A DNA stretch of 64,000 bases. Origin: Pseudaquabacterium inlustre. Its GTDB lineage: Bacteria > Pseudomonadota > Gammaproteobacteria > Burkholderiales > Burkholderiaceae_C. The position numbers and the translations under genes are program-made. This document shows, one piece after another, positions 7,917 through 22,172 of the stretch; positions within the stretch are counted from its first letter, which is position 1; the number at the start of each line of letters is the position of its first letter. The DNA lies in the NCBI RefSeq assembly GCF_038066595.1, contig NZ_JBBUTH010000011.1, forward strand, positions 434,001 to 498,000. Reading direction: 5' to 3'. Below the pieces are notes generated by a model. The model saw only the letters and a program-made list of their open reading frames with translations. It did not search any database and was not told the origin of the DNA.

Positions 7917-10193
7917 ATGATTCCCGGAACCGATTTCGACCAACTGCCCGACGCGCTGCGTGGTGAACTGCCCGCGGGCCTGCGCCGCCTGCTGGACCGA
8001 GGCACCGCCGCCGACGCGGGCGATGCCGTGCTGCCCCCGCTGCCGCGCCGCAGCTTCCTGAAGCTGACCGGTGCCGGCGGCCTGGCGCTGGGCGTGCTGC
8101 CGCTGGGCGCCGCGGCCCAGGGCGCGGGCCCGGCGGCTGGGCTCAAGCCCACCGATCAGCCCTCGGCCTTCGTGCAGATCGCGCCCGACGGAACGGTCAC
8201 GGTCACCATCAACCGGCTGGACTTCGGCCAGGGCGTGCAGACCGCGTTGCCCATGGTGCTGGCCGAGGAACTGGATGCCGACTGGGCGCGCGTGAGCAGC
8301 CGCCACGGCAGCAACCACCCGGCCTATGCCGACCCGCGCTTCGGCATGCACATCACCGGCGGCTCCACGGCCATCAAGCACAGCTTCCAGCAGTACCGTG
8401 AGCTGGGTGCCCGGGCGCGCGCCATGCTGCTGGCCGCCGCCGCCCAGCGCTGGCAGGTGGATGCGGCCACGCTGCGCACCGAACCCGGCGTGGTGATCGC
8501 CCGCGACGGCCGGCGTGCCGGCTATGGCGAACTGGCCGCGGATGCCGCACGCCAACCCGTGCCCGAGAAGGTGGTGCTGAAGGACGCCAAGCAGTTCCGC
8601 CTGATCGGCCAGCCCACCACGCGGCTGGATGCGCGCGCCAAGAGCAGCGGCCAGCAGGCCTACGGCATCGACACGCGCCTGCCCGGCCAACTGACCGCGG
8701 TGGTGGCGCGCCCGCCGGTGTTCGGTGCCAAGGTGGCGCGGCTGGACGACGCGGCCGCGCGCCAGGTGAAGGGCGTGAAGGCCGTGCTGCGCGTGCCGCT
8801 GGACCGCGGCGCCGAAGGCGTGGCGGTGATTGCCGACGGCTACTGGCCTGCCACCCAGGGCCGCGCCGCGCTGAAGATCGACTGGGCGACCGACGGTGTC
8901 GAGAAGGTCGACAGCGCCAGGCAGCTGGCGCAATACCGCGCGCTGGCGGCCCAGCCGGGCCCGCGCCACTTCGACGCCGACATGGCGCCGCTGGCCGGCG
9001 CGGCCCACACCATCGAGGCCGAGTTCCAGTTCCCGTACCTGGCGCATGCGCCGATGGAGCCGCTGAACTGCACCGTGCAACTGGCGGACGACGGCGCCCA
9101 GCTGTGGGTGGGCAGCCAGATGCCCGGACTGGATGGCATGGCGGCGTCCAAGGTGCTGGGCCTGAAGCCCGAGCAGGTGCGCGTGCATGTGCAGATGGCT
9201 GGTGGCGGCTTCGGCCGGCGCGCCATCCCGACCAGCGAGTACGTGGTCGAGGCCTGCGGCATCGCCCGCGCAGCGCGCAGCGCCGGTCTGGCCGGCCCGG
9301 TGCGCACCGTGTGGAGCCGCGAGGACGACATCGCCGGCGGCTATTACCGTCCGATGCACCTGCACCGCGCCCGCATCGGCATCGACGCCCAGGGCAAGGT
9401 GCTGGCCTGGGACCATGTGCTGGTGGGTCAGTCGATCCTGAAGGGCACTTTTTTCGAGGCCATGCTGGTGAAGAACGGCATCGACGGCACGGCCGTGGAG
9501 GGCCTGCGTGAGCCCTATGACATCCCGATGCGCCTGACCGTGCACCACCCGCAGGTGAACGTGCCGGTGCTGTGGTGGCGCAGCGTGGGCAGCACCCACA
9601 CGGCCTACGTGATGGAGACGCTGATCGACGAGATCGCCCGCCGGACCAAGCAGGACCCGGTGGCCTACCGCCTGGCCCAGTTCGGCGCCAGGCACCCACG
9701 CCACCGCGATGCGCTGCAGCTGGCGGTGGACCAGAGCGGCTATGGCAAGCGCAGCCTGCCCGCCGGCCGCGCCTGGGGCGTGGCGGTGCATGAATCCTTC
9801 GAAACCGTGGTGGCCTATGTGGTCGAGGCCTCGCTGAAGGACGGCAAGCCGGTGCTGCACAGCGTGACGGCCGGCGTGCATTGCAATCTGGTGGTGAACC
9901 CGCGCACCGTGGAGACGCAGGTGCAGGGTGCCGCGCTGATGGGCCTGGCCATGTGCCTGCCCGGCCACGCGGTGACGTTGAAGGACGGCGTGGTGGATCA
10001 GCACAACTTCCACGAGTTCATGCTGCCGCGCATCACCGAGATGCCGCAGGTGGCGGTGCACGTGGTGCCCAGCGCCGATCCGCCCACCGGCATGGGCGAG
10101 CCCGGCTTGCCGCCGCTGGCGCCGGCCTTCGCCAACGCCATCGCTGCGCTGACCGGCCAGGCGCCGCGGCAGCTGCCGTTCCCGACGGCGTGA
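7917..10193 (+). CDS. Molybdopterin-binding subunit of a molybdenum hydroxylase, isoquinoline 1-oxidoreductase beta type
   Basis: This 758-aa large subunit would hold the molybdenum cofactor and oxidise the substrate. A twin-arginine signal (RRSFLKLTGAGGLALG, Arg44-Arg45) sits after an unusually long N-terminal stretch of about 43 residues, implying export of the folded heterodimer by Tat. Family hallmarks include GGSTAIKHSFQQYRELGA, the glycine-rich GGGFGRRA, and the C-terminal MGEPGLPPLAPAFANA, whose glutamate is the probable catalytic base. A good ribosome-binding site (GGAGG at 7905-7909) fixes the ATG at 7917. No xdhC-type maturation gene is next to it, and no cytochrome subunit follows: a terminator lies downstream. 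Confidence 0.92.
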   Translation: MIPGTDFDQLPDALRGELPAGLRRLLDRGTAADAGDAVLPPLPRRSFLKLTGAGGLALGVLPLGAAAQGAGPAAGLKPTDQPSAFVQIAPDGTVTVTINRLDFGQGVQTALPMVLAEELDADWARVSSRHGSNHPAYADPRFGMHITGGSTAIKHSFQQYRELGARARAMLLAAAAQRWQVDAATLRTEPGVVIARDGRRAGYGELAADAARQPVPEKVVLKDAKQFRLIGQPTTRLDARAKSSGQQAYGIDTRLPGQLTAVVARPPVFGAKVARLDDAAARQVKGVKAVLRVPLDRGAEGVAVIADGYWPATQGRAALKIDWATDGVEKVDSARQLAQYRALAAQPGPRHFDADMAPLAGAAHTIEAEFQFPYLAHAPMEPLNCTVQLADDGAQLWVGSQMPGLDGMAASKVLGLKPEQVRVHVQMAGGGFGRRAIPTSEYVVEACGIARAARSAGLAGPVRTVWSREDDIAGGYYRPMHLHRARIGIDAQGKVLAWDHVLVGQSILKGTFFEAMLVKNGIDGTAVEGLREPYDIPMRLTVHHPQVNVPVLWWRSVGSTHTAYVMETLIDEIARRTKQDPVAYRLAQFGARHPRHRDALQLAVDQSGYGKRSLPAGRAWGVAVHESFETVVAYVVEASLKDGKPVLHSVTAGVHCNLVVNPRTVETQVQGAALMGLAMCLPGHAVTLKDGVVDQHNFHEFMLPRITEMPQVAVHVVPSADPPTGMGEPGLPPLAPAFANAIAALTGQAPRQLPFPTA

Positions 10194-10273
10194 TGGTGGA
10201 CCCTGTGGCGGCTGCGGTCGCCTCGGGTCGCCTGGTCAGCGCCGAGGCGGTCAACCAGCCCCACAAAGCAAAA

Positions 10274-10304
10274 AGCCCGCTGCGTTGGCAGCGGGCTTTT
10301 TTTT
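10274..10304. terminator. Rho-independent terminator, probably bidirectional
   Basis: A 10-bp perfect stem (AGCCCGCTGC / GCAGCGGGCT) with a GTTG loop at 10274-10297 is followed by a T run to 10304. On the opposite strand the stem is followed by TTTTT. It can therefore end both the oxidoreductase operon (plus) and the tRNA-Met transcript (minus). Confidence 0.9.
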
Positions 10305-10308
10305 GTTT

Positions 10309-10385
<77 letters not shown>

Positions 10386-10396
10386 AAGAGCCCGCG

Positions 10397-10402
10397 ATTC
10401 TA
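10397..10402 (-). promoter_or_regulatory. Candidate -10 hexamer of the tRNA-Met gene
   Basis: The minus strand reads TAGAAT, 11 bases before the first tRNA base. Transcription would start about four bases ahead of the mature 5' end. A poor -35 (TGTCAA) lies 17 bases upstream. Confidence 0.5.
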
Positions 10403-10450
10403 GCCAGAGGTTTGGCCTGTTGACAAGCCCCGGCGCAAATTTCCATCTTC

Positions 10451-11938
<1,488 letters not shown>

Positions 11939-11942
11939 GGCG

Positions 11943-13325
11943 TCAGCCCATTCCAGGAGGCATGAGACCTTTCATGCCGCCCAGCCGCTTCATCATCTTC
12001 ATCAGGCCGCCGCCCTTCATCTTCTTCATCATCCCCTGCATCTGGTCGAACTGGTTCAGCAGGCGGTTGACTTCCTGGATCTGCACGCCGGCACCGGCGG
12101 CGATGCGGCGCTTGCGGCTGGCCTTGCTCTTGCCGTCCATCAGCAGGGCGGGGTGGGCGCGTTCCTTGGCCGTCATGGCGTTCAGGATGCCCTCCATGCG
12201 GCGCATGTCCTTCTCGGCCTTGTCCATGTCGGCCTGACCGGCCTTGGCGGCCATCTGCGCCGGCAACTTGTCCATCAGGCTGCCCAGACCGCCCATCTTT
12301 TTCATCTGGCTCAGCTGGGCCAGGAAGTCGTTGAGGTCGAAGCCGTCGCCCGACTTGACCTTCTCGGCCAGCTTCTGCGCCGCCGCCAGGTCCACGCCCT
12401 TGGTCACTTCCTCGACCAGGGCCACGATGTCGCCCATGCCCAGCACGCGGCCGGCATGGCGCTCGGCGTCGAAGGCCTCCAGGCCGTCGATCTTCTCGGA
12501 CACGCCGGCGAACTTGATCGGCGCGCCGGTGATCTGCCGCACGCTCAGCGCCGCACCGCCGCGCGAGTCGCCGTCCATCTTGGTCAGCACGATGCCGGTC
12601 AGCGGCAGCGCTTCCTTGAAGGCCTTGGCGGTGTTGATCGCGTCCTGGCCCTGCATGGCGTCGACGACGAACAGCGTCTCCACCGGCTTGAGCGTGGCGT
12701 GCAGGTCGCGGATCTCGGCCATCAGCGCCTCGTCGATCGCCAGGCGGCCGGCGGTGTCGACGATCAGCACATCGAAGTAGTGGCGCCGGGCGTGGTCGAT
12801 GGCGGCCAGCGCGATGTCGTGCGGCTTCTGGTCGGGCGCGGACGGGAACCACTCGCCACCGGCCTGCTTCGTCACCGTCTTGAGCTGCTCGATGGCAGCG
12901 GGGCGGTAGACGTCGGCCGAGACGGTGAGCACCTTCTTCTTGCGGCGCTCGATCAGGTGCTTGGTCAGCTTGCCGGTGGTGGTGGTCTTGCCGGCGCCCT
13001 GCAGGCCGGCCATCAGGATGATGGCGGGCGGCTGCGTGGCCAGGTTGATGTCGGACACGCCGTCGCCCATGGTGGCGGCGAGTTCCTTGTGTACCACGCC
13101 CACCAGCGCCTGGCCGGGGTTCAGCGAGCCCACCACCTCCTGGCCGAGCGCCTTCTCCTTCACGCGGGCGATGAAGTCGCGCACCACGGGCAGCGCCACG
13201 TCGGCCTCGAGCAGGGCCATGCGCACCTCGCGCAGCATGTCCTGCACGTTGGACTCGGTGATGCGGGCCTGGCCGCGCATCGTCTTGACGAGGCGCGACA
13301 GGCGATCGGAAAGGGTGGAGGCCAT
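11943..13325 (-). CDS. ffh: Signal recognition particle protein Ffh (SRP54)
   Basis: Ffh (460 aa) is the GTPase and signal-sequence-binding subunit of SRP. The N and G domains carry the P-loop GLQGAGKTTTT (from about residue 107), DTAGRLAIDEALM and TKMDGDSRGGAAL. The C-terminal methionine-rich M domain holds the signal peptide and 4.5S RNA; it ends in GGLMKMMKRLGGMKGLMPPGMG. The open frame continues upstream, but MASTLSDRLSRLVKTMRG at 13325 is the conserved family start. The ccsA-type gene is divergent, 89 bases away. A 4.5S RNA gene was not found in the window. Confidence 0.97.
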   Translation of the reverse strand: MASTLSDRLSRLVKTMRGQARITESNVQDMLREVRMALLEADVALPVVRDFIARVKEKALGQEVVGSLNPGQALVGVVHKELAATMGDGVSDINLATQPPAIILMAGLQGAGKTTTTGKLTKHLIERRKKKVLTVSADVYRPAAIEQLKTVTKQAGGEWFPSAPDQKPHDIALAAIDHARRHYFDVLIVDTAGRLAIDEALMAEIRDLHATLKPVETLFVVDAMQGQDAINTAKAFKEALPLTGIVLTKMDGDSRGGAALSVRQITGAPIKFAGVSEKIDGLEAFDAERHAGRVLGMGDIVALVEEVTKGVDLAAAQKLAEKVKSGDGFDLNDFLAQLSQMKKMGGLGSLMDKLPAQMAAKAGQADMDKAEKDMRRMEGILNAMTAKERAHPALLMDGKSKASRKRRIAAGAGVQIQEVNRLLNQFDQMQGMMKKMKGGGLMKMMKRLGGMKGLMPPGMG

Positions 13326-13401
13326 CTTCAATGCGGCCCAGGCTTGACGCCCCGGGTGCCCTGCGCAATGTGAAGCGGCCGTGGGAGCACGGCCGCGAAA
13401 G

Positions 13402-13407
13402 TACACT
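13402..13407 (+). promoter_or_regulatory. Candidate -10 hexamer for ccsA-type gene
   Basis: TACACT lies 7 bases before the ATG at 13415 with no Shine-Dalgarno between them. This geometry predicts a leaderless or nearly leaderless transcript. No clear -35 is present. Confidence 0.4.
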
Positions 13408-13414
13408 CGTTGCG

Positions 13415-14287
13415 ATGATTCTACCGTTCGCCCCCACGGCCAGCCTGGGCGTGGCGCCACTGGCGCTGGCGCTGGTGGCCGTGTTCGCCTATGCCGTGGC
13501 GGCGCTGCCCGCACCGGTGGCGGGTGGCACCGCGCGGCTGCCGGCCCCCGCCCTGGTGGCTGGCTGGCTGCTGCACGCGGTGCTGCTGGTGCTCGATGTG
13601 GGCGGCTGGGGCCGCGAGACGCCGGGCGCGCGCCTGGGCTTCGGGCCGGTGCTGTCGCTCAGCGTGTGGCTGGTGCTGGCCGTGCATGCGGTGGAAAGCC
13701 GCCTCGTGCCGCTGCCCGCGGTGCGCCGCGCGCTGGCCGTGGTGGGTGCTGCCGCGGTGCTGCTGGCCTGGGCCTTTCCGGGCGAGGTGCATGTGCTGGC
13801 CAGCCCGTGGGCGCCGCTGCACTGGGTGCTGGGCGTGGCCTCGTACGGCCTGTTCGGCGCGGCGGTGCTGCACGCCACGATGCTGGATTCGGCCGAGCGT
13901 GCGATGCGTTCGCGTGCCGGTCTGCTGGCCACCGCCTCGGGCCAGGTCGGTCTGCCGGGCCGGGCGGCCGGCGCGGGCCCGATGGGCATGCCGCTGCTGC
14001 GGCTCGAGCGCCTGACGTTCCGCTTCGTCGAGGCGGGGTTCGTGGTGCTCACCGCCGCGCTGGTGCTGGGCGTGATGACGGCGGCGCCGTTCCGCTTCAA
14101 CCACAAGACGGTGTTCTCGCTGCTGGGCTGGGCGGTGGTGGCGGCGCTGCTGATCGGCCGGCATCGCCAGGGATGGCGCGGGCGGCGTGCCACGCGCTGG
14201 CTGTACGTGGGGGCAGCGCTGCTGCTGCTGGCCTACGTGGGCTCGCGCTTCGTATTCGAAGTGGTGCTGGGCCGCGCGGCGGCCTGA
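13415..14287 (+). CDS. CcsA/YpjD-family cytochrome c assembly-type membrane protein
   Basis: This 290-aa polytopic protein has about eight hydrophobic helices. Its central segment (APLHWVLGVASYGLFGAAVLHA) and the later FNHKTVFSLLGWAVVAALL contain histidines in membrane-proximal positions, as in the CcsA/HemX/YpjD family (PF01578). CcsA proteins move or hold haem for cytochrome c maturation. This short YpjD-like form is found beside ffh in many betaproteobacteria and gammaproteobacteria, and its exact function is not established. The upstream frame has another ATG at 13331, but MILPFAPTASLG at 13415 begins the first helix and is preferred. Confidence 0.88.
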   Translation: MILPFAPTASLGVAPLALALVAVFAYAVAALPAPVAGGTARLPAPALVAGWLLHAVLLVLDVGGWGRETPGARLGFGPVLSLSVWLVLAVHAVESRLVPLPAVRRALAVVGAAAVLLAWAFPGEVHVLASPWAPLHWVLGVASYGLFGAAVLHATMLDSAERAMRSRAGLLATASGQVGLPGRAAGAGPMGMPLLRLERLTFRFVEAGFVVLTAALVLGVMTAAPFRFNHKTVFSLLGWAVVAALLIGRHRQGWRGRRATRWLYVGAALLLLAYVGSRFVFEVVLGRAAA

Positions 14288-14300
14288 TGCGGGCTGGATC

Positions 14301-14552
14301 GTGAAATACCTGTTGCTGCTGTTGGTGCTGGGCCTGGTGCTGTGGAAGCTGCTGGGCCGCGCACGCGGGTCGGGTGCGGCCGAGGGGCGCCAGGCGCCGA
14401 CGCGCCGCGCCGGCGCGGCTGCACCCGAGGCCATGGTGGCCTGCGCGCACTGCGGCCTGCACCTGCCGGCGGCCGATGCCGTGCTGGACGGCTCGCACAT
14501 CTACTGCAGTCCGGCGCACCGCGCGCTGGGGCCGCGCGCGCCGCACGCGTGA
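14301..14552 (+). CDS. PP0621-type small membrane protein with zinc-ribbon-like cysteines
   Basis: This 83-aa protein begins with one transmembrane helix (KYLLLLLVLGLVLWKLLG), then a basic/Ala linker. It ends in a small cysteine cluster, CAHCGLHLPAADAVLDGSHIYCS, that may bind zinc. This layout matches the PP0621 family, which is regularly located between ccsA and pilS in Burkholderiales; its role is unknown. The start is GTG at 14301; no in-frame ATG precedes the helix at a sensible position. Its stop overlaps the pilS ATG by one base (TGATG), suggesting coupled translation. Confidence 0.82.
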   Translation: MKYLLLLLVLGLVLWKLLGRARGSGAAEGRQAPTRRAGAAAPEAMVACAHCGLHLPAADAVLDGSHIYCSPAHRALGPRAPHA

Positions 14553-16405
14553 TGGCCGGTCCGCGCGGCACCGAGCGCCGCCGCCAGGGCGATCGCCGGC
14601 AGGGTGATCGGCGCCGCACGCCGCGCTCGTCGGTGGGCGACAGCTGGCTGAGCCTGTGGGGCGACACGCGCAGCGGCGCTGCCGCCGGCGGTCGGCGCGA
14701 CGGCGACGAGGACAGCGGGCCGCCCGGCGCGCGCAGCGCGGCCGCCCGCCGCCTGGCCGACGAGGGCGCGGCGCTGCCCCGCATCCTGCGCACCTATGTG
14801 CTGGCGCGTGCCGCGCTGGGCGCCGCGCTGGTGCTGGCGCCCTGGGTGGCCGGGCTGCTGGGCAGCCGCCCGCCGCTGCTGATGATGGTGGTGGCGCTGT
14901 GCTACGCCAGCCAGGCCGTGTCGCTGTGGGTGCTGCGGGGCGTGCAGGACGGCCCGCCGGCCCAACGCCTGCAGCCGCGGCAATGGCTGTGGACCATCGG
15001 TGTCGATTTGCTGGCCTTCACGGCGCTGCGCCTGCTCGATTCGGCCGGCCAGCTGAACTACGGCGCGCTGCTGGTGCTGCCGGTGCTGATGGCCGGCGTG
15101 CTCACCCGTCGAGTGCTGGCGCTGGGCACCGCGGCCGCGGTCACGCTGGTGCTGCTGGGCACCGCGTGGTGGGGCGATCACCCGGCGGGCGACCTGTGGC
15201 TGGTGCTGTCGCAGGCCGGGCTGTCGGGCGCCGGCCTGTTCCTGATCGCGCTGCTGTCGGCTGAGTTGGCGCAGCGCCTGGCGCGCGAGGAGCGCAGTGC
15301 GCGCACCAGCCTGGAGCTGGCGCGCCAGCAGACCCAGCTGAACCGCGTGGTCATCGAGGAGATGAGCGAGGGCGTGCTGGTGATCGACCGCGCCGGCACG
15401 CTGCGCGCGATCAACCCCGCCGCGCGGCAGCTGCTGGGTGCGGCCGGCCAGCGCCTGGCGCTGCCCTGCCCGATGTCGGGCGAGCCGGCGCTGGTGGGGC
15501 TGTGTCTGGCCCTGCAGCAGGCCTATGTGCAGGGCAGCTGGCCCGAGGCATCGCGCGAGCTGGTGCTGCCGCAGGCCGAGGGCGAGGGCCGTGCGGTGCA
15601 GGTGCGGGCGCGCTTCACGCGGCGCAGCGGCATCGCCGCCGACGACACGCCGCCCGAGGACATCTGCGTGCTGTTCATCGAGGACCTGCGCCTGTTGCGC
15701 GGCCGCCAGCGCCAGGAGAAGCTGGCGGCCATGGGGCGCATGTCGGCCGGCATCGCGCACGAGATCCGCAACCCGCTGGCGGCCATCGCCCAGGCCAATG
15801 CGCTGCTGCTGGAGGACGACCTGCCACCGCAGCAGCAGCGGCTCACGCGCATCGTGGCCGACAACGTCGACCGGCTCAAGCGCATCGTCGACGATGTGAT
15901 GGCCGTGGCGCCGGGTGCCGCGCCGTCCAGCGCCGAGATCGACGCCCGCGCCGAGGTGGCCCTGGTGGTGGCCGACTGGCGGCGCAGCGCCCCCGGCTCG
16001 TGGCGGGCCGACGAACGCCTGGCCGTGCACCTGCCCGACGAGGTGCTGACCGTGCGCTTCGATGCCGACCACCTGCGCCGCGTGCTGGTCAACCTGCTCG
16101 ACAACGCGGCGCGCCATGCCGGCGACCAGCCTGGCGCGATGGTGCTGACGCTGCGCCCGCTGACCGGCGGCCGCGCCGTGCTGTTGAGCGTGGCCAGCGA
16201 TGGCGAGCCGATCCCGCCCGAGGTGGAGCGCCACCTGTTCGAACCCTTCTTCTCCACGCGCAGCCGGGGCGGCGGACTCGGCCTGTATATTTGCCGCGAG
16301 CTGTGCGAGCGCTATGGCGCCAGCATCGAGTTCCGCCTGGCTGCGGCCCACCAGCGGCATCGCAACGTGTTCAGCGTGGTGATGCGCCTGGCCGCTGCCG
16401 GTTGA
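14552..16405 (+). CDS. pilS: PilS-like two-component sensor histidine kinase
   Basis: This 617-aa membrane kinase pairs with the adjacent PilR-type activator, which in Pseudomonas and relatives controls pilin transcription with sigma-54. A basic N-terminal region (about 1-75, ERRRQGDRRQGDRRR) precedes about six membrane helices (residues 90-245). A PAS-like segment follows (VIEEMSEGVLVIDRAGTLRAIN), then the phosphoacceptor HEIRNPLAAIAQAN (His403), and an HATPase domain with NLLDNAARHAG and GGGLGLYICRELCE. The ATG at 14552 overlaps the upstream stop. The response regulator starts 34 bases downstream. No pilin gene is in the window, so the PilS name rests on architecture and neighbourhood. Confidence 0.9.
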   Translation: MAGPRGTERRRQGDRRQGDRRRTPRSSVGDSWLSLWGDTRSGAAAGGRRDGDEDSGPPGARSAAARRLADEGAALPRILRTYVLARAALGAALVLAPWVAGLLGSRPPLLMMVVALCYASQAVSLWVLRGVQDGPPAQRLQPRQWLWTIGVDLLAFTALRLLDSAGQLNYGALLVLPVLMAGVLTRRVLALGTAAAVTLVLLGTAWWGDHPAGDLWLVLSQAGLSGAGLFLIALLSAELAQRLAREERSARTSLELARQQTQLNRVVIEEMSEGVLVIDRAGTLRAINPAARQLLGAAGQRLALPCPMSGEPALVGLCLALQQAYVQGSWPEASRELVLPQAEGEGRAVQVRARFTRRSGIAADDTPPEDICVLFIEDLRLLRGRQRQEKLAAMGRMSAGIAHEIRNPLAAIAQANALLLEDDLPPQQQRLTRIVADNVDRLKRIVDDVMAVAPGAAPSSAEIDARAEVALVVADWRRSAPGSWRADERLAVHLPDEVLTVRFDADHLRRVLVNLLDNAARHAGDQPGAMVLTLRPLTGGRAVLLSVASDGEPIPPEVERHLFEPFFSTRSRGGGLGLYICRELCERYGASIEFRLAAAHQRHRNVFSVVMRLAAAG

Positions 16406-16439
16406 CATCCTCCGACCCCACCGCCACGAACCCCGAACG

Positions 16440-17916
<1,477 letters not shown>

Positions 17917-17930
<14 letters not shown>

Positions 17931-18660
17931 GGGCGGCGCCGGGCACGCGGCATCGGCGCAGGCGCTCACCCAGGGCGGCAGGCAGGACGGCTGGCAGGAC
18001 GGCTGGTGGCGCCCGGCCGCCCGCTGTCCGTCGCCGAATTTCGGTCCGCGACCGTCCGGCGCGGCGGTGGAACTGGTGGTGCTGCACTCGATCAGCCTGC
18101 CGCCCGGCGAGTACGGGGGCGACGCCATCGAGCGCCTGTTCACCAACCGGCTCGACTGGGAGGCGCACCCGTACTACGGCCAGATCCGCGGCCTGCAGGT
18201 GTCGGCGCACTTCCTGGTGCGGCGCGATGGTGCGGTGCTGCAGTTCGTCTCCTGCGATCAGCGCGCCTGGCATGCCGGCGTGTCGCAATGGCGTGGCCGC
18301 GACAACTGCAACGACTGGTCGATCGGCATCGAGCTCGAGGGCCTGGAAGGCGAGTGCTTCGAGCCGGCGCAGTACCAGGTGCTGGGCGGCTTGCTCGCCG
18401 CCATTGCGCAGGCCTACCCGGTGCGTGACGTGGCCGGCCATGAGCATGTGGCGCCGTTGCGCAAGCGCGACCCCGGGCCGGGATTCGACTGGGCCCGGCT
18501 GCTGGCCGATGCGCGATGGCCGGCGCATTGGTGCGCCGCGGCCGGACCGGCCGCCGCGGGTGCGGCGGCGCCACAGCCGCCGATGCGCCGCGATGGTGCT
18601 GACGCGCCCGGCGCGGGGCCAGCCGTGGTGCGGTCTGGCGGGCCGAACCCGGCGGTTTGA
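17917..18660 (+). CDS. ampD: 1,6-anhydro-N-acetylmuramyl-L-alanine amidase AmpD
   Basis: AmpD (247 aa) cleaves the amide between anhydro-MurNAc and the stem peptide during cytoplasmic muropeptide recycling, and so affects AmpR/beta-lactamase signalling where present. The zinc ligands are visible as His57 (VVLHSIS), His175 (AGHEHVAP) and Asp185 (KRDPGPGFDW), with the conserved Glu139 in IGIELEG. The domain ends near residue 205; a Pro/Ala-rich tail of about 40 residues follows and is probably dispensable. The start inside pilR (14-base overlap) is chosen because it gives a compact N-terminus, but a start slightly downstream is possible. Confidence 0.93.
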
Positions 18661-18773
18661 CCTGCATTGGCGCGGCCTGCGGGGCCGGGCGCCCGCAGCC
18701 ATGCGGCAGGGCGCGGCATGCGCCAAATCGGGGCGCTCCGCCGTGGGGCGGGTGTCTCGTCGTCAAGCAGGGT

Positions 18774-18795
18774 AAGCACGCTACCGGTAGTGCTT
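18774..18795. promoter_or_regulatory. Imperfect palindrome upstream of nrdA
   Basis: A perfect 10-bp palindrome, CTACCGGTAG (18781-18790), is flanked by inverted arms AAGCA (18774-18778) and TGCTT (18791-18795) with two extra bases on the left. It overlaps the upstream edge of the -35 at 18794. It may be an operator; no protein can be named. Confidence 0.4.
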
Positions 18796-18825
18796 GAGAG
18801 CTGTGCGCACCCCCAGATATAGTGT
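18794..18825 (+). promoter_or_regulatory. Candidate nrdA promoter with overlapping NrdR-like box
   Basis: The -35 is TTGAGA at 18794-18799 and the -10 is TATAGT at 18818-18823, each one base from consensus, with an 18-base spacer. The segment 18810-18825 ends ATATAGTGT, matching the right half of the NrdR box (consensus acAcwAtATaTwGTGT) well and the left half poorly. NrdR boxes over the -10 are typical of ribonucleotide reductase promoters; NrdR control here is inference. Confidence 0.5.
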
Positions 18826-19062
18826 CCCTTCATGCTATGCTGCGCGCCCTGAACACAACGCCCTGACCCACTTCGCGCGGCGGCTGTTCCTCCCTCCACA
18901 CCAGCAGTTTTGGACGTGGTGCCTGCGGGCACCCGGGCCGCCGGTGTGGGTGGATGCAGCCCCGGGCCCGGTCAGGGCGGCACGTCCGGTGCGTGAGGGC
19001 GCACCGTCATGTCGTACCGAACATCCAGCGGCCCCCAGCCGCGATTCACGCAAGGGGAATCC

Positions 19063-21960
<2,898 letters not shown>

Positions 21961-21988
21961 CCGGCCGCGGACAGTAAACCGCAAAGTG

Positions 21989-22059
21989 AGCGGGCATCTT
22001 CCGAGAAGGATGCCCGCTGTCGCCTGAGCCTCGTCGCGCCTGTGGTGCCGCGACGAGGC
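21989..22059 (+). terminator. Two GC-rich hairpins between nrdA and nrdB
   Basis: The first hairpin has stem AGCGGGCATC/GATGCCCGCT (21989-22018). The second has an 11-bp perfect stem GCCTCGTCGCG/CGCGACGAGGC with a 10-base loop (22028-22059). Neither is followed by a T run, so they look more like RNA-stability or attenuating structures than simple rho-independent terminators. Confidence 0.55.
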
Positions 22060-22120
22060 CCGAAGCCTCACCAACGATGCACGCGTGCAACGACGAAGTC
22101 GTCCGCATGTCAAGAAGTGC

Positions 22121-22149
22121 TTGGTGTTTGGACGCGACACTCTGATAAT
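22121..22149 (+). promoter_or_regulatory. Candidate nrdB promoter
   Basis: The -35 TTGGTG (22121-22126) and -10 GATAAT (22144-22149) are separated by exactly 17 bases. The start point would be about 16-18 bases before the nrdB ATG at 22173. The spacer ends with ACACT, resembling the left half of an NrdR box, but the match is weak. Confidence 0.5.
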
Positions 22150-22172
22150 TCGCACCCATAGGACGAACACGC

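Larger units (their letters stand above)
18661..19062 (+). promoter_or_regulatory. Gene-free leader/promoter region of nrdA
   Basis: These 402 bases hold no convincing gene. They contain a near-palindrome at 18774-18795, a sigma-70-type promoter at 18794-18823 overlapping an NrdR-like sequence, and then about 230 bases of untranslated leader before nrdA. A short open frame in the leader lacks a ribosome-binding site and coding character. Confidence 0.6.

Noticed and set aside
6194..8152. A 652-codon minus-strand frame spanning the AraC regulator and the iorA-type gene
   Set aside because: It crosses two real genes on opposite strands and reads neither of them in frame.
7746..10061. A 771-codon minus-strand open frame over the molybdenum subunit gene
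   Set aside because: Shadow of a real gene with Tat signal and cofactor motifs on the plus strand; no ribosome-binding site and His/Arg-rich translation.
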